This document shows, one piece after another, positions 6,968-16,865 of a stretch of DNA of 64,000 nt. This stretch comes from Bacteroidales bacterium UBA6397. Lineage in GTDB: Bacteria; Bacteroidota; Bacteroidia; Bacteroidales; UBA932. Below the pieces are notes generated by a model that saw only the letters and a list, made by a program, of their open reading frames with translations, did no database searches and was not told where the DNA came from. Each line of letters begins with the position of its first letter. Position 1 is the first letter of the stretch. Location of the stretch: contig DJQB01000008.1 of assembly GCA_002439875.1 (NCBI GenBank), forward strand, positions 1-64,000, in the 5' to 3' direction. The position numbers and the translations under genes are program-made.

Positions 6968-9900
6968 TCAGATTCTCACCAGCACACCCGATGTAGGGTA
7001 AAATAGAATCGTGTCTAGCACTTTTTTGCCTGAAGATTCAAGAGCGTGCCGATAGCAATCCAGCTGCGGAGCATATTTACCGGCATAAAAAACACTTGTC
7101 CTGTCGGTCAATTCTTTGATTGGCCGAGGACAAGTCTTATAATCCACCAACACCACACCATTCTTTGTCTCGTAAACCAGATCCATACTTCCTGAGATCA
7201 CCTGTCCGTCACGTGAATCTCTAAACGGCAGTTCCCTATGCAGGGCAATCGGACCTCCGTACGTTTCCTTCATAAAAGAATAAAATGACTCAACCGTCGC
7301 TGAAATCTTATCCAGATCTTTCAACGGAGCGAGCAGATGAAAATCTCGCGCCATGGACTTGATCAGAGACGTGTTATCCTCACCTAATCGCCAACAAAAC
7401 AGCACTTGATGAAAATAAGTCCCGTAATCAGCGAAATCACCTTCTGACTTCACAGTTATCCTGTCACCGATGTTCATCACAATCTCAGCATGCGCTTTTG
7501 CCACCAGATCTTCATCCTTCACCGCGCTCGGCTCAATGAACTTTTCTTTGTAAAAATCTCTGACTTCAGGAGCCGAAAGCACTTTGAAAGACTCCTCAGG
7601 CTTTCTTGGTGTTATGTCTTCTCCAGTAGGTTCAAATGTCCGGACCATCATCGAATCATCTGCAAGGAATGGGAACGGACGTTTGCTCGAAACGCAACCT
7701 GTCAAAACATCCAGCCAAGCAACTATATTACCCTTGGCTGCGGTTATCAGGTGTGTCCTAGCGCGCGTCAAGCCGACGTACATCAGCCGCTTTCCTTCCG
7801 CAAGTTTTTCCTGCCGAGCATTCTCCGCCAAAGAGCTTTTTTCTAAATCAGACTCTATAACCTTTTGAGCGACCCCTGTCTTAGGCAAGACATACACGCC
7901 TACCATTCCGTCTGGATTCTTGTACCTTCTTACACCGAACACATCCTGCTGAACGTCTATCAAATCAGGATTAAAGTCAAGGGAACAACAAATAACTGTG
8001 TGCCACTGAAGCCCTTTTGACTTATGATATGTTCCAACGAAAACTCCATCGTCGTCAGACAAACCATTAATATCATTATTCAAGACATACGTCAAGAAAC
8101 CGGATAATGACGCCCCCTCACCATTCAAACGGCAACGGTCCTCGTAGGTCTTGGCCGCAGCCAGATAGCCATCCACAAAAAGGGAGGCGGTAACTGGATC
8201 GTCGATGCCAGACAAGATTTCCTTCACCCCGAACTCCCTCACAAGGCTGTCAACCGCCGCAGCGACCGATTGCCGCCTGATAGGCTCGCACAGAGCCAGC
8301 AGTCTCTTGATCACCCGTTCTTCATTCCATCGATTCCTTGGCTGCCCGTCCTTGTCGGAAAGTCTCAAGTCTTCAATTCTGTCTGAAAGGAGAGCCCCTA
8401 TCTGGTGACCTTGCTCACTGCCGAGCAGAACTACCGCCTTTGAATACGCATCCTTTTCGTTCACGAGCAACGACACAAGAGCGTTCATAAATGAATATGA
8501 TCGCTTATTCTCTTCCTTATTCCTCGAATCAACCTGTGTGTTGACCGGCAGTCCCAATTCTCTGAGCAAGGAGGCCATCTTGACACAATCATAGTTTTTT
8601 CTGAAAAGGATAGCCACATCCTTCGCCTTCAATCCTCTCTCTTTTATCAGAGAGTTCACCTTCATTGCCAATTCCTTAAAGAACAGTTCATTATTACCAA
8701 CATCGAACCGCCAATGCTCCGGCTTCTCATCAGCATCTACATTGCCTCCGTCCGCCTTCTCCAAACGTACCAACTCCGGAGCGATCTCACCTTCAAAAGC
8801 ACGCTCAAAAATCTGGTTGGTGAAATCCACAAGAGTCTTGGTTGATCGCCAGCTTTCCTTCAGTGTGGTAATTTTATTTCCATTCTCGTCCACGACATCC
8901 AACTGCTTTGGAAATTGATCCGTGACGCTTTCAACAACGCTCAAATCCGTCCCCCTGAAGCCATAAATGGACTGCTTCTTGTCACCTACATAAGTCACGG
9001 ACTCCATCATGGCTCCGAGCCTTTCAAAAATACTGATTTGAAGCGGTGAACAATCCTGAAATTCATCCACAAACAAAGATTTATAGCTACTTCTGATTTC
9101 TTCCTCAACTTCCTTCATCTGAAGAAGATCGTAAAACTTCCCTTCAAGGTCATTGAAGTCAAGCAAACAACGAGATTCCTTGAACGCTGCGTATTCGCTT
9201 TTCCATTTTGCGGCAAGGTCGAATATTCTATGAATATACTCTTTCTGCAATCCCAACACCTCCGGTGAACAGGCAAGGGCCCTCTGGATACGCGATAGTT
9301 CCGCAAGATCATCAACAGCCGAACCTTCAAGACTTTTCGCTCCCGAAAGGCGTTTTATAATGCTTGCCAACAGGGACATCAACTTAACGTCTGTCACATC
9401 CACTGAAGATGCTTCCGTAACTATTCCCGCCAATTCATCTGCCGCCTTAGCCAACCTTTTACTTTTCCTGACACCAACTTCCAGACGTTTCATAACTACT
9501 TTTGCATATTCCGGAGTGGCATCTTGGTCTGGATATGGATTCCTGTAAAACGCCTCCACGAGTCTGATTGACTCTTCCTCACACACCTTCTCATCGGCAA
9601 TGCGAAAAACATGAATAGTGTCCACAATCGACTTCAAGTCATCCAGCCAAAATTTTGTATCCGGCACTTTCTGATAATTGCCTTCCTTATTTGTCGTCAA
9701 GTCAAAGAACTTCCTATACTTGTCGAAAAAGGCAAGGTCGTCTTCAGTCACACATGAAGCCAATGATTGGTTGACATAGAACCGCACATCTTCCTCTGGC
9801 ATTATCCTGACGTCAGCGCTGACTCCGGCAAGATACCAGAATCTGCTCAACACCTGAAACGCGACGGAATGAATTGTACCAATCGCAGCATTGTTCAGCA

Positions 9901-10129
9901 TGGAAGCCTCGTTGAACAATCCTCTTTCTTCAAGAATCGCACGGGCTCTTTCTTGCAACTCTGCCGCAGCTTTCTTTGTGAAAGTCGTAGCGATTATCTG
10001 ATCACCACGCACTCTGATCACCTTTCCATTTCTGACGATTCCATTCTGAATCTGACCGGCCATCTCGTTCACGATGCTGTAGGTTTTCCCACTACCAGCG
10101 CTTGCGCTTATATATTTTGTGTTTTTCAT
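6968..10129 (-). CDS. AddA-like UvrD-family helicase with C-terminal PD-(D/E)XK nuclease
   Basis: A 1053-residue protein with superfamily I helicase motifs: Walker A ISASAGSGKTYS at residues 8-18, motif II LFVDEFQDCSP near 352-362, and motif VI LMYVGLTRARTHL. The last 100 residues hold a RecB-type nuclease domain (GSMDLVYETKNGVVLVDYKTC, with the acidic residues and the D-Y-K triad). In the AddAB complex this subunit unwinds DNA ends and cuts one strand for RecA loading. The partner gene lies 3 bp upstream on the same strand. This may be the housekeeping AddA or a defence-linked paralogue; the next-door type I restriction operon leaves that open. Confidence 0.85.
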   Translation of the reverse strand: MKNTKYISASAGSGKTYSIVNEMAGQIQNGIVRNGKVIRVRGDQIIATTFTKKAAAELQERARAILEERGLFNEASMLNNAAIGTIHSVAFQVLSRFWYLAGVSADVRIMPEEDVRFYVNQSLASCVTEDDLAFFDKYRKFFDLTTNKEGNYQKVPDTKFWLDDLKSIVDTIHVFRIADEKVCEEESIRLVEAFYRNPYPDQDATPEYAKVVMKRLEVGVRKSKRLAKAADELAGIVTEASSVDVTDVKLMSLLASIIKRLSGAKSLEGSAVDDLAELSRIQRALACSPEVLGLQKEYIHRIFDLAAKWKSEYAAFKESRCLLDFNDLEGKFYDLLQMKEVEEEIRSSYKSLFVDEFQDCSPLQISIFERLGAMMESVTYVGDKKQSIYGFRGTDLSVVESVTDQFPKQLDVVDENGNKITTLKESWRSTKTLVDFTNQIFERAFEGEIAPELVRLEKADGGNVDADEKPEHWRFDVGNNELFFKELAMKVNSLIKERGLKAKDVAILFRKNYDCVKMASLLRELGLPVNTQVDSRNKEENKRSYSFMNALVSLLVNEKDAYSKAVVLLGSEQGHQIGALLSDRIEDLRLSDKDGQPRNRWNEERVIKRLLALCEPIRRQSVAAAVDSLVREFGVKEILSGIDDPVTASLFVDGYLAAAKTYEDRCRLNGEGASLSGFLTYVLNNDINGLSDDDGVFVGTYHKSKGLQWHTVICCSLDFNPDLIDVQQDVFGVRRYKNPDGMVGVYVLPKTGVAQKVIESDLEKSSLAENARQEKLAEGKRLMYVGLTRARTHLITAAKGNIVAWLDVLTGCVSSKRPFPFLADDSMMVRTFEPTGEDITPRKPEESFKVLSAPEVRDFYKEKFIEPSAVKDEDLVAKAHAEIVMNIGDRITVKSEGDFADYGTYFHQVLFCWRLGEDNTSLIKSMARDFHLLAPLKDLDKISATVESFYSFMKETYGGPIALHRELPFRDSRDGQVISGSMDLVYETKNGVVLVDYKTCPRPIKELTDRTSVFYAGKYAPQLDCYRHALESSGKKVLDTILFYPTSGVLVRI

Positions 10130-10132
10130 AGA

Positions 10133-12772
10133 TTACCTCAATCCTTTAACGTTAGAGTAAATATTGTCATACTTTTTCTTCTGATCATTCTCCTTGATAG
10201 GAATCAATTTCTTTTCCGACTGATTCCGGCCATATTCCGTCACATTGGCAGGAAGACCTTCACCTAATTCAACCACTCCCTTCTCCAGTTGTTTCCACCT
10301 GAAATCAAACGAGTTGTCGAGCAGTTCCATCAAATTGCCATCTGTACGGTTTCTGTCATCCGGAGCTACCGGGTGGACTCCCGCGAAATCATCTGATGTG
10401 AATATCTCCGCGTCAGGAAGAATGACGTAAGCAGTCCTCGCCACCTTGACGGAGAAATCTTCCGATCTCAAGACAACATATTTATAGACAGCCAACTGTA
10501 GCGCCTCGTTGCGGGCTATTCTTTTTTTGTAGGAATCCGGAGCGGAAGTGTTCTTGAAATCAAGTATAACTGGATTACCGGCACCATCCTTTAAGATCAT
10601 ATCCACTTTCGCGGTTAGCCTTTTCCCTTTCCATTCACAAGAATATTCCTTTTCAGAAGCGATGAATGTCAGGTTGTTGAGTTTGATAAAACTCTGTAAA
10701 TTCTCCACGCCTTTCTCCAATCTTATCGCAAGCTCTTTCCGATCGACAACGTTCTCATCCAAGAACAGCAACGCTCCACATTCCTGAACGGCCTTGTCAT
10801 AACAATCCCGGAACGAGTCCAATCTACCAGAGAACATTAGCTCCACAGTCCGGTGAGCGACGTTCCCCTTGACAGACTCCACCGATGCCTTATCAAAGTA
10901 AACCGGCTCTCTGAGTGCCGCGGCATAGTTGCAGACATAATCAAAAGGATGTTGCACAAGGGAGTCCAACGATGAATAACTCTCAGCATCACGCCTTGAA
11001 GGAATGGCGGTGTCCCTGAGGTTGATTTCATGAGATTCAACTGTGTTTTCCGCATAGTTGTCAATCAGCTGCCTTACCTCATACGCCTCATCGGAAATCT
11101 CAGGATTCTCTTTCACAAAATCCTTGAAATTCTCAATCTTAGCCCCAAGACGCACCAGCAACGGATGCTTTGCCACCGGTGCGTTGTCCGCATAATCGGT
11201 ATAGATCAAAGTCAACTTCTCTTTGGCCTTGAATATAGGTGTCGCCTGAACGTTGTCATTAAATCTTAATTCCTTTTCAGCCTGCCATTCCTCGCAGCCT
11301 AGCCGCGCTTTCTCACCAACAGTCAAGAAGCTGAATTGTCCTGACGGGACGGAAGCGTTATACATATCAACCCAAACCACCTCCGACACCGGATCCAGAA
11401 TATCACCTGGCGAAGCAATAACTTCACGGCCTCCGCATTCTGCGTTATACATAGCATATTCATCACCATGGCTGAGCTGAATAACCATCCGGCGCAATGT
11501 GACACCGTCCAGTTCATCGGCATATTCATTGACAACTTCGCTCATCAAGCCAAACAATTCCTTGAGAGTGGTGAACTGAGCGACAGCTCCCGGCATTGCC
11601 TGATAATGTTCAGACTGAGACATCGCGACAGCCCATTGGGACATATTTCCGCAGAAATCAATGACTTTATCCTTCTCTATCGTCTTGGATGGTTTGATAA
11701 TGAACCTATCAACAATCCTGTCAAATTTGGCAATATGCTTCTTTCGTTCGCTCTCATCAACGTCCTCGTTGTCACGGATCGCGTTTCGCTCGTATGTTAT
11801 GGCCTTGTCCCATTCCTCGTTGAACAAACCGCCAGAATCCTTGACTGCCCGCAGCAAGCTGAACCTCAACTTTCCCAAAGGACTTACCGGAGCCTGAAGC
11901 CAGGAAACGACCGAACCGATGTCGGACGGATACTGAAAGAGAGACATTCCTATCTTAAACAACTGAACGATCTGCGGCTCTGAGTTCTCGATCGCAGAGC
12001 CGGAATGAGGCTGGCCAAGGTAGGTTTGAATGTTGTCAAGGCGTTTGGCAGAAGAACAAACAAAGAGTCTATTCTCCGAAGCGGGAACCATGGTCGCCAC
12101 GTATTTGAGAGCCTCATCCTCTGTCTCGAAATGAAGGACGTTGAATGTGTCATCATTCTTGTTCAAGATGATTTTTTCATTATTGTCAAACAAGCCTGAC
12201 TGGATTATGCCCAGATTGGTTCCGGCAGATGCCTCTCCTTTCGCTTCAAGGTATGACACCACCGTTCCATATTTCTTGAGATTCTCCAACAGCCGCAGGA
12301 ACACCGGCTTCGTAAACAATTTCGGAACAATCAATTCCGTCCCTTGCGGAAAAACCGGTCCTTCTGATGTGGCACGAAGCATCTCAGCCCACTGATCAGC
12401 TGTCCCTTTAATGCCCTCGCACTCCAAAGAGGCGATGAGACCAAGTTTCCAGCCCTCTTCCTCTCCTGACGGTGACCAACCATTAAGAACCAGTTCGTCC
12501 CTCCACTCCAGAATCTTGGCAGCAGCGGCCATAGGGTCTATATCAAACGATTGTTTCAGAGGAGATGTATCGCTCACAACCTTACGCAACGCATTAAGAC
12601 ATGTCACCAAACGGTCTTTGTCATCAGGCACATCGCGGTGAATGCCGGAATAGTCCTGCAGGAGTTTAAGCAACCCCGCCTCCCCTGTTACTATCTGTCC
12701 CAAACGGCACCCATCAATATTCTGATGGCAACGTCCGGTAAAATCAGGATGAAAGAATATTTTCATAGACAT
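10133..12772 (-). CDS. AddB-like PD-(D/E)XK nuclease subunit
   Basis: An 879-residue protein. The C-terminal nuclease block reads LTAKVDMILKDG...VILDFKNTS near residues 720-742, with the catalytic Asp/Asp/Lys. A preceding HPFDYVCNYAA element matches the S/HPxxYxCxY motif of AddB-type nucleases. I see no C-terminal Cys-x2-Cys cluster, so the iron-sulphur site of Bacillus AddB seems absent. There is no N-terminal Walker A, as in other inactivated helicase-like AddB proteins. The frame is open further upstream, but that extension is AT-rich and odd, so I place the start at MSMKIFF. It is first gene of the pair with the AddA-like gene. Confidence 0.8.
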   Translation of the reverse strand: MSMKIFFHPDFTGRCHQNIDGCRLGQIVTGEAGLLKLLQDYSGIHRDVPDDKDRLVTCLNALRKVVSDTSPLKQSFDIDPMAAAAKILEWRDELVLNGWSPSGEEEGWKLGLIASLECEGIKGTADQWAEMLRATSEGPVFPQGTELIVPKLFTKPVFLRLLENLKKYGTVVSYLEAKGEASAGTNLGIIQSGLFDNNEKIILNKNDDTFNVLHFETEDEALKYVATMVPASENRLFVCSSAKRLDNIQTYLGQPHSGSAIENSEPQIVQLFKIGMSLFQYPSDIGSVVSWLQAPVSPLGKLRFSLLRAVKDSGGLFNEEWDKAITYERNAIRDNEDVDESERKKHIAKFDRIVDRFIIKPSKTIEKDKVIDFCGNMSQWAVAMSQSEHYQAMPGAVAQFTTLKELFGLMSEVVNEYADELDGVTLRRMVIQLSHGDEYAMYNAECGGREVIASPGDILDPVSEVVWVDMYNASVPSGQFSFLTVGEKARLGCEEWQAEKELRFNDNVQATPIFKAKEKLTLIYTDYADNAPVAKHPLLVRLGAKIENFKDFVKENPEISDEAYEVRQLIDNYAENTVESHEINLRDTAIPSRRDAESYSSLDSLVQHPFDYVCNYAAALREPVYFDKASVESVKGNVAHRTVELMFSGRLDSFRDCYDKAVQECGALLFLDENVVDRKELAIRLEKGVENLQSFIKLNNLTFIASEKEYSCEWKGKRLTAKVDMILKDGAGNPVILDFKNTSAPDSYKKRIARNEALQLAVYKYVVLRSEDFSVKVARTAYVILPDAEIFTSDDFAGVHPVAPDDRNRTDGNLMELLDNSFDFRWKQLEKGVVELGEGLPANVTEYGRNQSEKKLIPIKENDQKKKYDNIYSNVKGLR

Positions 12773-12918
12773 TAATGGTTTTCTTGTGTTATTACCTTCA
12801 TAAGTCTTATTCCGCAACCAAATTCGTAAATATTTTGATATTTTCCAATTTCTGGTTGCATATTCTGTATTCTGATAGAAAATATAAAACATTGCAAATA
12901 AGTTGCATAATAATTGAG

Positions 12919-12926
12919 TATATTTG
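12919..12926 (+). promoter_or_regulatory. hsdM: Promoter -7 element for the hsdM operon
   Basis: TATATTTG fits TAnnTTTG exactly and lies 29 bp before the hsdM ATG, inside the 183-bp divergent region shared with the AddB-like gene. TTG triplets upstream are at non-standard spacing (13 or 24 bp), so the -33 part is uncertain. Confidence 0.5.
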
Positions 12927-12955
12927 TTAACTAAAGTAAAAACAGTAAAACTAAA

Positions 12956-15574
12956 ATGAATAAACAGCAACTGGCAAACCGCATATGGGCATCAGCCAAC
13001 AAGATGCGCTCAAAAATAGAGGCAAATGAATACAAGGACTACATTCTCGGCCTCATCTTTTATAAGTTCCTTTCAGACAACGAAATCTCGTATCTCAAGA
13101 CAAAGGCAGGATGGACGGACGAGGATCTTCCTGCACTTGTAGAAGATCACGAGGACGATGAGGCACGACAGATGATAGAGTTCTGTCAGCGGAACATCGG
13201 TTATTTCATCGAGTACAAGAACCTGTTTTCCACATGGCTCCTTCCGGACGTTTCGTTCAATGCTGCCGACCTCAATGTAGCATTGGGAGCATTCGACAGG
13301 CTCATTAATCCAGACTTTGCCAATGTCTATAAAGGCATATTCAAGACACTTCAGACAGGCCTCCAGAAACTTGGAGAAAACCCCTCCTCACAGACTCGTG
13401 CCTTAAGAGACCTCATCAAGCTTATAAAGGACATTCCTACGGATGGGAAACAGGACTACGATGTTCTTGGTTACGTTTATGAATACCTTATCTCCAACTT
13501 CGCTGCCAGCGCCGGCAAGAAAGCCGGTGAGTTCTACACCCCTCACGAAGTGGCTATGGTGATGTCGGAAATAGTCGCCGAGCATCATAAGGCCAAGGAT
13601 AATATCCAAATATATGACCCGACCAGCGGTTCTGGATCTCTCCTCATCACAATCGGAAAATCTGTCGGTAAGCACATGGCCGACACCGATCACGTGAAAT
13701 ACTATGCCCAGGAGCTCAAGGAAAACACGTACAATCTTACCCGTATGAATCTCGTGATGCGAGGCATCAAGCCTAGCAACATCGAGACTCGTTGCGCTGA
13801 TTCTTTGGATGAAGACTGGCCAATGGCAGATCCGGAGAGCGGACGCCTTGAGCCTCTCCGCGTGGATGCGGTCGTCAGCAACCCTCCATATTCGCAGAAC
13901 TGGGATCCTAAGGACGCAGCGATGGATGCCCGCTTCAAAGACTATGGCATCGCACCTAAATCAAAGGCCGACTATGCCTTCCTGCTTCATGAACTCCACC
14001 ATCTTGACGCCAATGGCATCATGACCATCGTACTTCCACACGGAGTGCTCTTTCGTGGAGACCCAAATGACGGGAGTGAGGGTGAGATCAGACGCAAACT
14101 CATCGAGAAGAACCACATCGATGCCATCATAGGCCTCCCCGCAAACATATTCTTCGGCACAGGCATACCGACATTGATAATGGTTCTGAAGCAGCACCGC
14201 AGCAACGATGATGTGCTTATAATAGACGCATCTAAGGGTTTCATCAAAGAGGGCAAGAGCAACAAACTACGGGACTGCGACATCAAGAAGATAGCCGACA
14301 CGGTACGCGGCAGGGTGGAGATTGACGGATTCTCCAGAAGGGTGAGCCGAGACGAAATCCGCGAAAACGGATACAATCTCAACATACCACGCTATGTTGA
14401 CTCCAGTGAGCCTGCCGAGAAGTTTGACATCTACGCCACAATGTTCGGTGGCATCCCGAATGCCGAGATCGATAAACTTGAAAACTATTGGGCAGTCTTA
14501 CCGTCATTGAAAGACGAACTTTTCGCTTCGTCCGAAGACAAGCCATACTCAGCACTGAAAACAGAAGGTGTAGCCGAAACCATCAGAGACAACCGGGATG
14601 TCAAAGCTTTTCAGGAATCGTTCAAATCAGCCTTTTCCGGTTTCGAGAATATGCTGTGCGACAAGCTGATCACTCACGTTGCAGAGGTGAAAGAACTCTC
14701 CGTGGTTGACGAAATCGCTGATGACATATTCCGTCGGCTTATGAATATTCCGTTGGTGGATAAATATGCGGCGTATCAAGCGCTTGCAGATAGTTGGCGC
14801 ACAATCTCCGGTGACATAGAGACCATTCAGACTGAAGGCAAGGCCGCTTGCCGTGTCGTTGAAGAGGCGTATAAGCTGGCCAAGGACAGAAACGGTGAAG
14901 AGGTGGAAGTCCCTGACGGACTGAAAGGAAGGATAATCCCGTTCGGTCTGGTCCAACAGGTCAGATTCCAGACAGAGCTTGACAGCATAAAGGACAGGAA
15001 ATATCGCCTTGAAGAGATAGCCTCCGAACTGGACGAGATTCGTGATGGTTTCGATGAGGATGAACAAGAGGCTTACCTTGAAAAACAGGATGAGCAGGAC
15101 GGTGCGGAAGACAAACAGGCACGCGCTAAATTCAACAAGAAAGCCATAACAGCCGATGCGAAGGCAAAATGCGATGATGTCGCGAAGGAGACCAAAGACA
15201 AACTGAACAAGATAGTCTCATTGTGGAAGGAACAAACCGACACGAAGAAAGCCGCCGCTAAAGAGGAGAATGATTTGTTCTCACTCACCAAAAGTACCAT
15301 CGAAAGCCTGTCTGACGATGAAATCGACGAACTTCTTCACAAGAAGTGGATCGAGCCGATATGTAACGGCATAGAAAGGACATTGCATTCAGTGCTGACC
15401 GATCTGGAGAGGAAGGTCTCCAGTTTGTCAAAGAAATATGCCGTGTCATATAAGTCGCTTGAGGAGCAGATGAAAGAGGCGCAGGAAGAACTGGCTGGGC
15501 TTGTTTCCGAACTAAGCGGTGATGAGTATGCTGTTGCGGGACTGAAAGAACTTGTTAAATGTTCTAATAGATGA
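12956..15574 (+). CDS. hsdM: Type I restriction-modification DNA methyltransferase subunit HsdM (long form)
   Basis: The modification subunit of a type I system; it methylates adenine in the site read by HsdS. Residues 1-150 are the HsdM N-terminal helical domain. The N6-adenine methylase core follows, with SAM motif I DPTSGSGSLL near 219-228 and catalytic NPPY near 308-311. The conserved core ends around residue 480. About 390 further residues form a charged, largely helical extension not found in EcoR124I-type HsdM (520 aa). The stop overlaps the hsdS start (ATGA). Confidence 0.93.
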   Translation: MNKQQLANRIWASANKMRSKIEANEYKDYILGLIFYKFLSDNEISYLKTKAGWTDEDLPALVEDHEDDEARQMIEFCQRNIGYFIEYKNLFSTWLLPDVSFNAADLNVALGAFDRLINPDFANVYKGIFKTLQTGLQKLGENPSSQTRALRDLIKLIKDIPTDGKQDYDVLGYVYEYLISNFAASAGKKAGEFYTPHEVAMVMSEIVAEHHKAKDNIQIYDPTSGSGSLLITIGKSVGKHMADTDHVKYYAQELKENTYNLTRMNLVMRGIKPSNIETRCADSLDEDWPMADPESGRLEPLRVDAVVSNPPYSQNWDPKDAAMDARFKDYGIAPKSKADYAFLLHELHHLDANGIMTIVLPHGVLFRGDPNDGSEGEIRRKLIEKNHIDAIIGLPANIFFGTGIPTLIMVLKQHRSNDDVLIIDASKGFIKEGKSNKLRDCDIKKIADTVRGRVEIDGFSRRVSRDEIRENGYNLNIPRYVDSSEPAEKFDIYATMFGGIPNAEIDKLENYWAVLPSLKDELFASSEDKPYSALKTEGVAETIRDNRDVKAFQESFKSAFSGFENMLCDKLITHVAEVKELSVVDEIADDIFRRLMNIPLVDKYAAYQALADSWRTISGDIETIQTEGKAACRVVEEAYKLAKDRNGEEVEVPDGLKGRIIPFGLVQQVRFQTELDSIKDRKYRLEEIASELDEIRDGFDEDEQEAYLEKQDEQDGAEDKQARAKFNKKAITADAKAKCDDVAKETKDKLNKIVSLWKEQTDTKKAAAKEENDLFSLTKSTIESLSDDEIDELLHKKWIEPICNGIERTLHSVLTDLERKVSSLSKKYAVSYKSLEEQMKEAQEELAGLVSELSGDEYAVAGLKELVKCSNR

Positions 15575-16833
15575 AAGATATGAGTGTTCCTATCATTGAA
15601 TTTACAAAAAAAACAAATTGGGAAACATATAGAATAGGAAATCTTTGTGATATATTAACTGGATTTCCATTTCCAGGTGATAAAATAAAGGATGATGGCA
15701 CATATTTGTTGATGCGTGGCATTAATATTACTGAAGGAATAGTCCGGCACTCTGATGATATTGATCGCTATTACGATGGCAGCACTATCGGCCTTGAGAA
15801 ATACTTCCTTCATGAAGGCGATTTAGTTATTGGATTGGATGGTTCTAAAGTAGGAAAGAATTCTGCATTAGTAACAGCATATGAATCATCATCTCTGTTG
15901 GTTCAACGTGTAGCGAGGTTAAGAAACAAGGATTTAGACATAATCCGCCTAATACAGATAGCCATAAAATCAAGTAAGTTCATTAAGTATATAGATGAAA
16001 TTAAAACGTCTTCTGCAATACCTCACATTTCTCCTGAGGATATAAAATCATTTAGAGTGTCTTTACCTACAGCATCTCAAATCCGTTCGTTGGTTGTATC
16101 ATATTTCCAAAGCCTGGATTCGTTGATTCAGACAACGGAGAAGAAGATTGCATCGTTGAAGCAGGTAAAGGAGGCATCGCTTCAGGCAATGTTCCCCGCC
16201 GAGGGCGAGACCGTCCCGAAAGTCCGCTTCAAAGGATTTGAAGGTGAATGGAAGAATATGGTCATTGGAGAAGCCGGAAATACATTCAGTGGTCTAATTG
16301 GGAAAAATAAATTAGACTTTGGAGTTGGAGAAGCACAATACATTACATTCTTGAATGTCCTTAATAATGCGCAAATTGATACAGATATTCTTGAATTTGT
16401 AAATGTATCGAATGATGAGCATCAGAATTATGTTCGAATAGGAGATTTATTTTTTAACACGTCTTCTGAAACCCCCGATGAAGTCGGAATGTGTTCGGTT
16501 CTTACACAAGATGTTAGAAATGTGTATCTTAATAGTTTTTGCTTTGGCTTTAGAATCTCAGATAGTAGTGTTTGTCCTGAATATATGGCATATTTAATGC
16601 GAGGACCCGTTGGTCGAAGAATAATGAGTATCCTCGCTCAAGGTGCCACAAGATTCAACCTCTCTAAGAATAACTTCTTAAGGGCTTCTATTCCTTGTCC
16701 ACAGAATTATACCGAGCAGCAAAAGATTGCCTCATATTTCACAAATCTTGACAAACAGATCGCCATTCAGACACAGCGTCTCGAAAAGCTGAAACAGATC
16801 AAGTCCGCCTGCCTTGACGCGATGTTCGTATAA
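15571..16833 (+). CDS. hsdS: Type I restriction-modification specificity subunit HsdS
   Basis: It sets the DNA target of the complex. There are two target-recognition domains (residues about 10-170 and 225-375), each followed by a helical spacer. The first spacer ends KKIASLKQVKEASLQAMFP and the second ends with a similar QRLEKLKQIKSACLDAMF, the half-symmetric layout of HsdS. The recognition domains are clearly more AT-rich than the spacers and the flanking hsdM/hsdR, the usual sign of domain swapping. No second hsdS or inversion cassette is seen in the window. The start overlaps the end of hsdM by four bases. Confidence 0.92.
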   Translation: MKDMSVPIIEFTKKTNWETYRIGNLCDILTGFPFPGDKIKDDGTYLLMRGINITEGIVRHSDDIDRYYDGSTIGLEKYFLHEGDLVIGLDGSKVGKNSALVTAYESSSLLVQRVARLRNKDLDIIRLIQIAIKSSKFIKYIDEIKTSSAIPHISPEDIKSFRVSLPTASQIRSLVVSYFQSLDSLIQTTEKKIASLKQVKEASLQAMFPAEGETVPKVRFKGFEGEWKNMVIGEAGNTFSGLIGKNKLDFGVGEAQYITFLNVLNNAQIDTDILEFVNVSNDEHQNYVRIGDLFFNTSSETPDEVGMCSVLTQDVRNVYLNSFCFGFRISDSSVCPEYMAYLMRGPVGRRIMSILAQGATRFNLSKNNFLRASIPCPQNYTEQQKIASYFTNLDKQIAIQTQRLEKLKQIKSACLDAMFV

Positions 16834-16865
16834 CACTAACCCTATTGCACTTACAGACAAAACTT

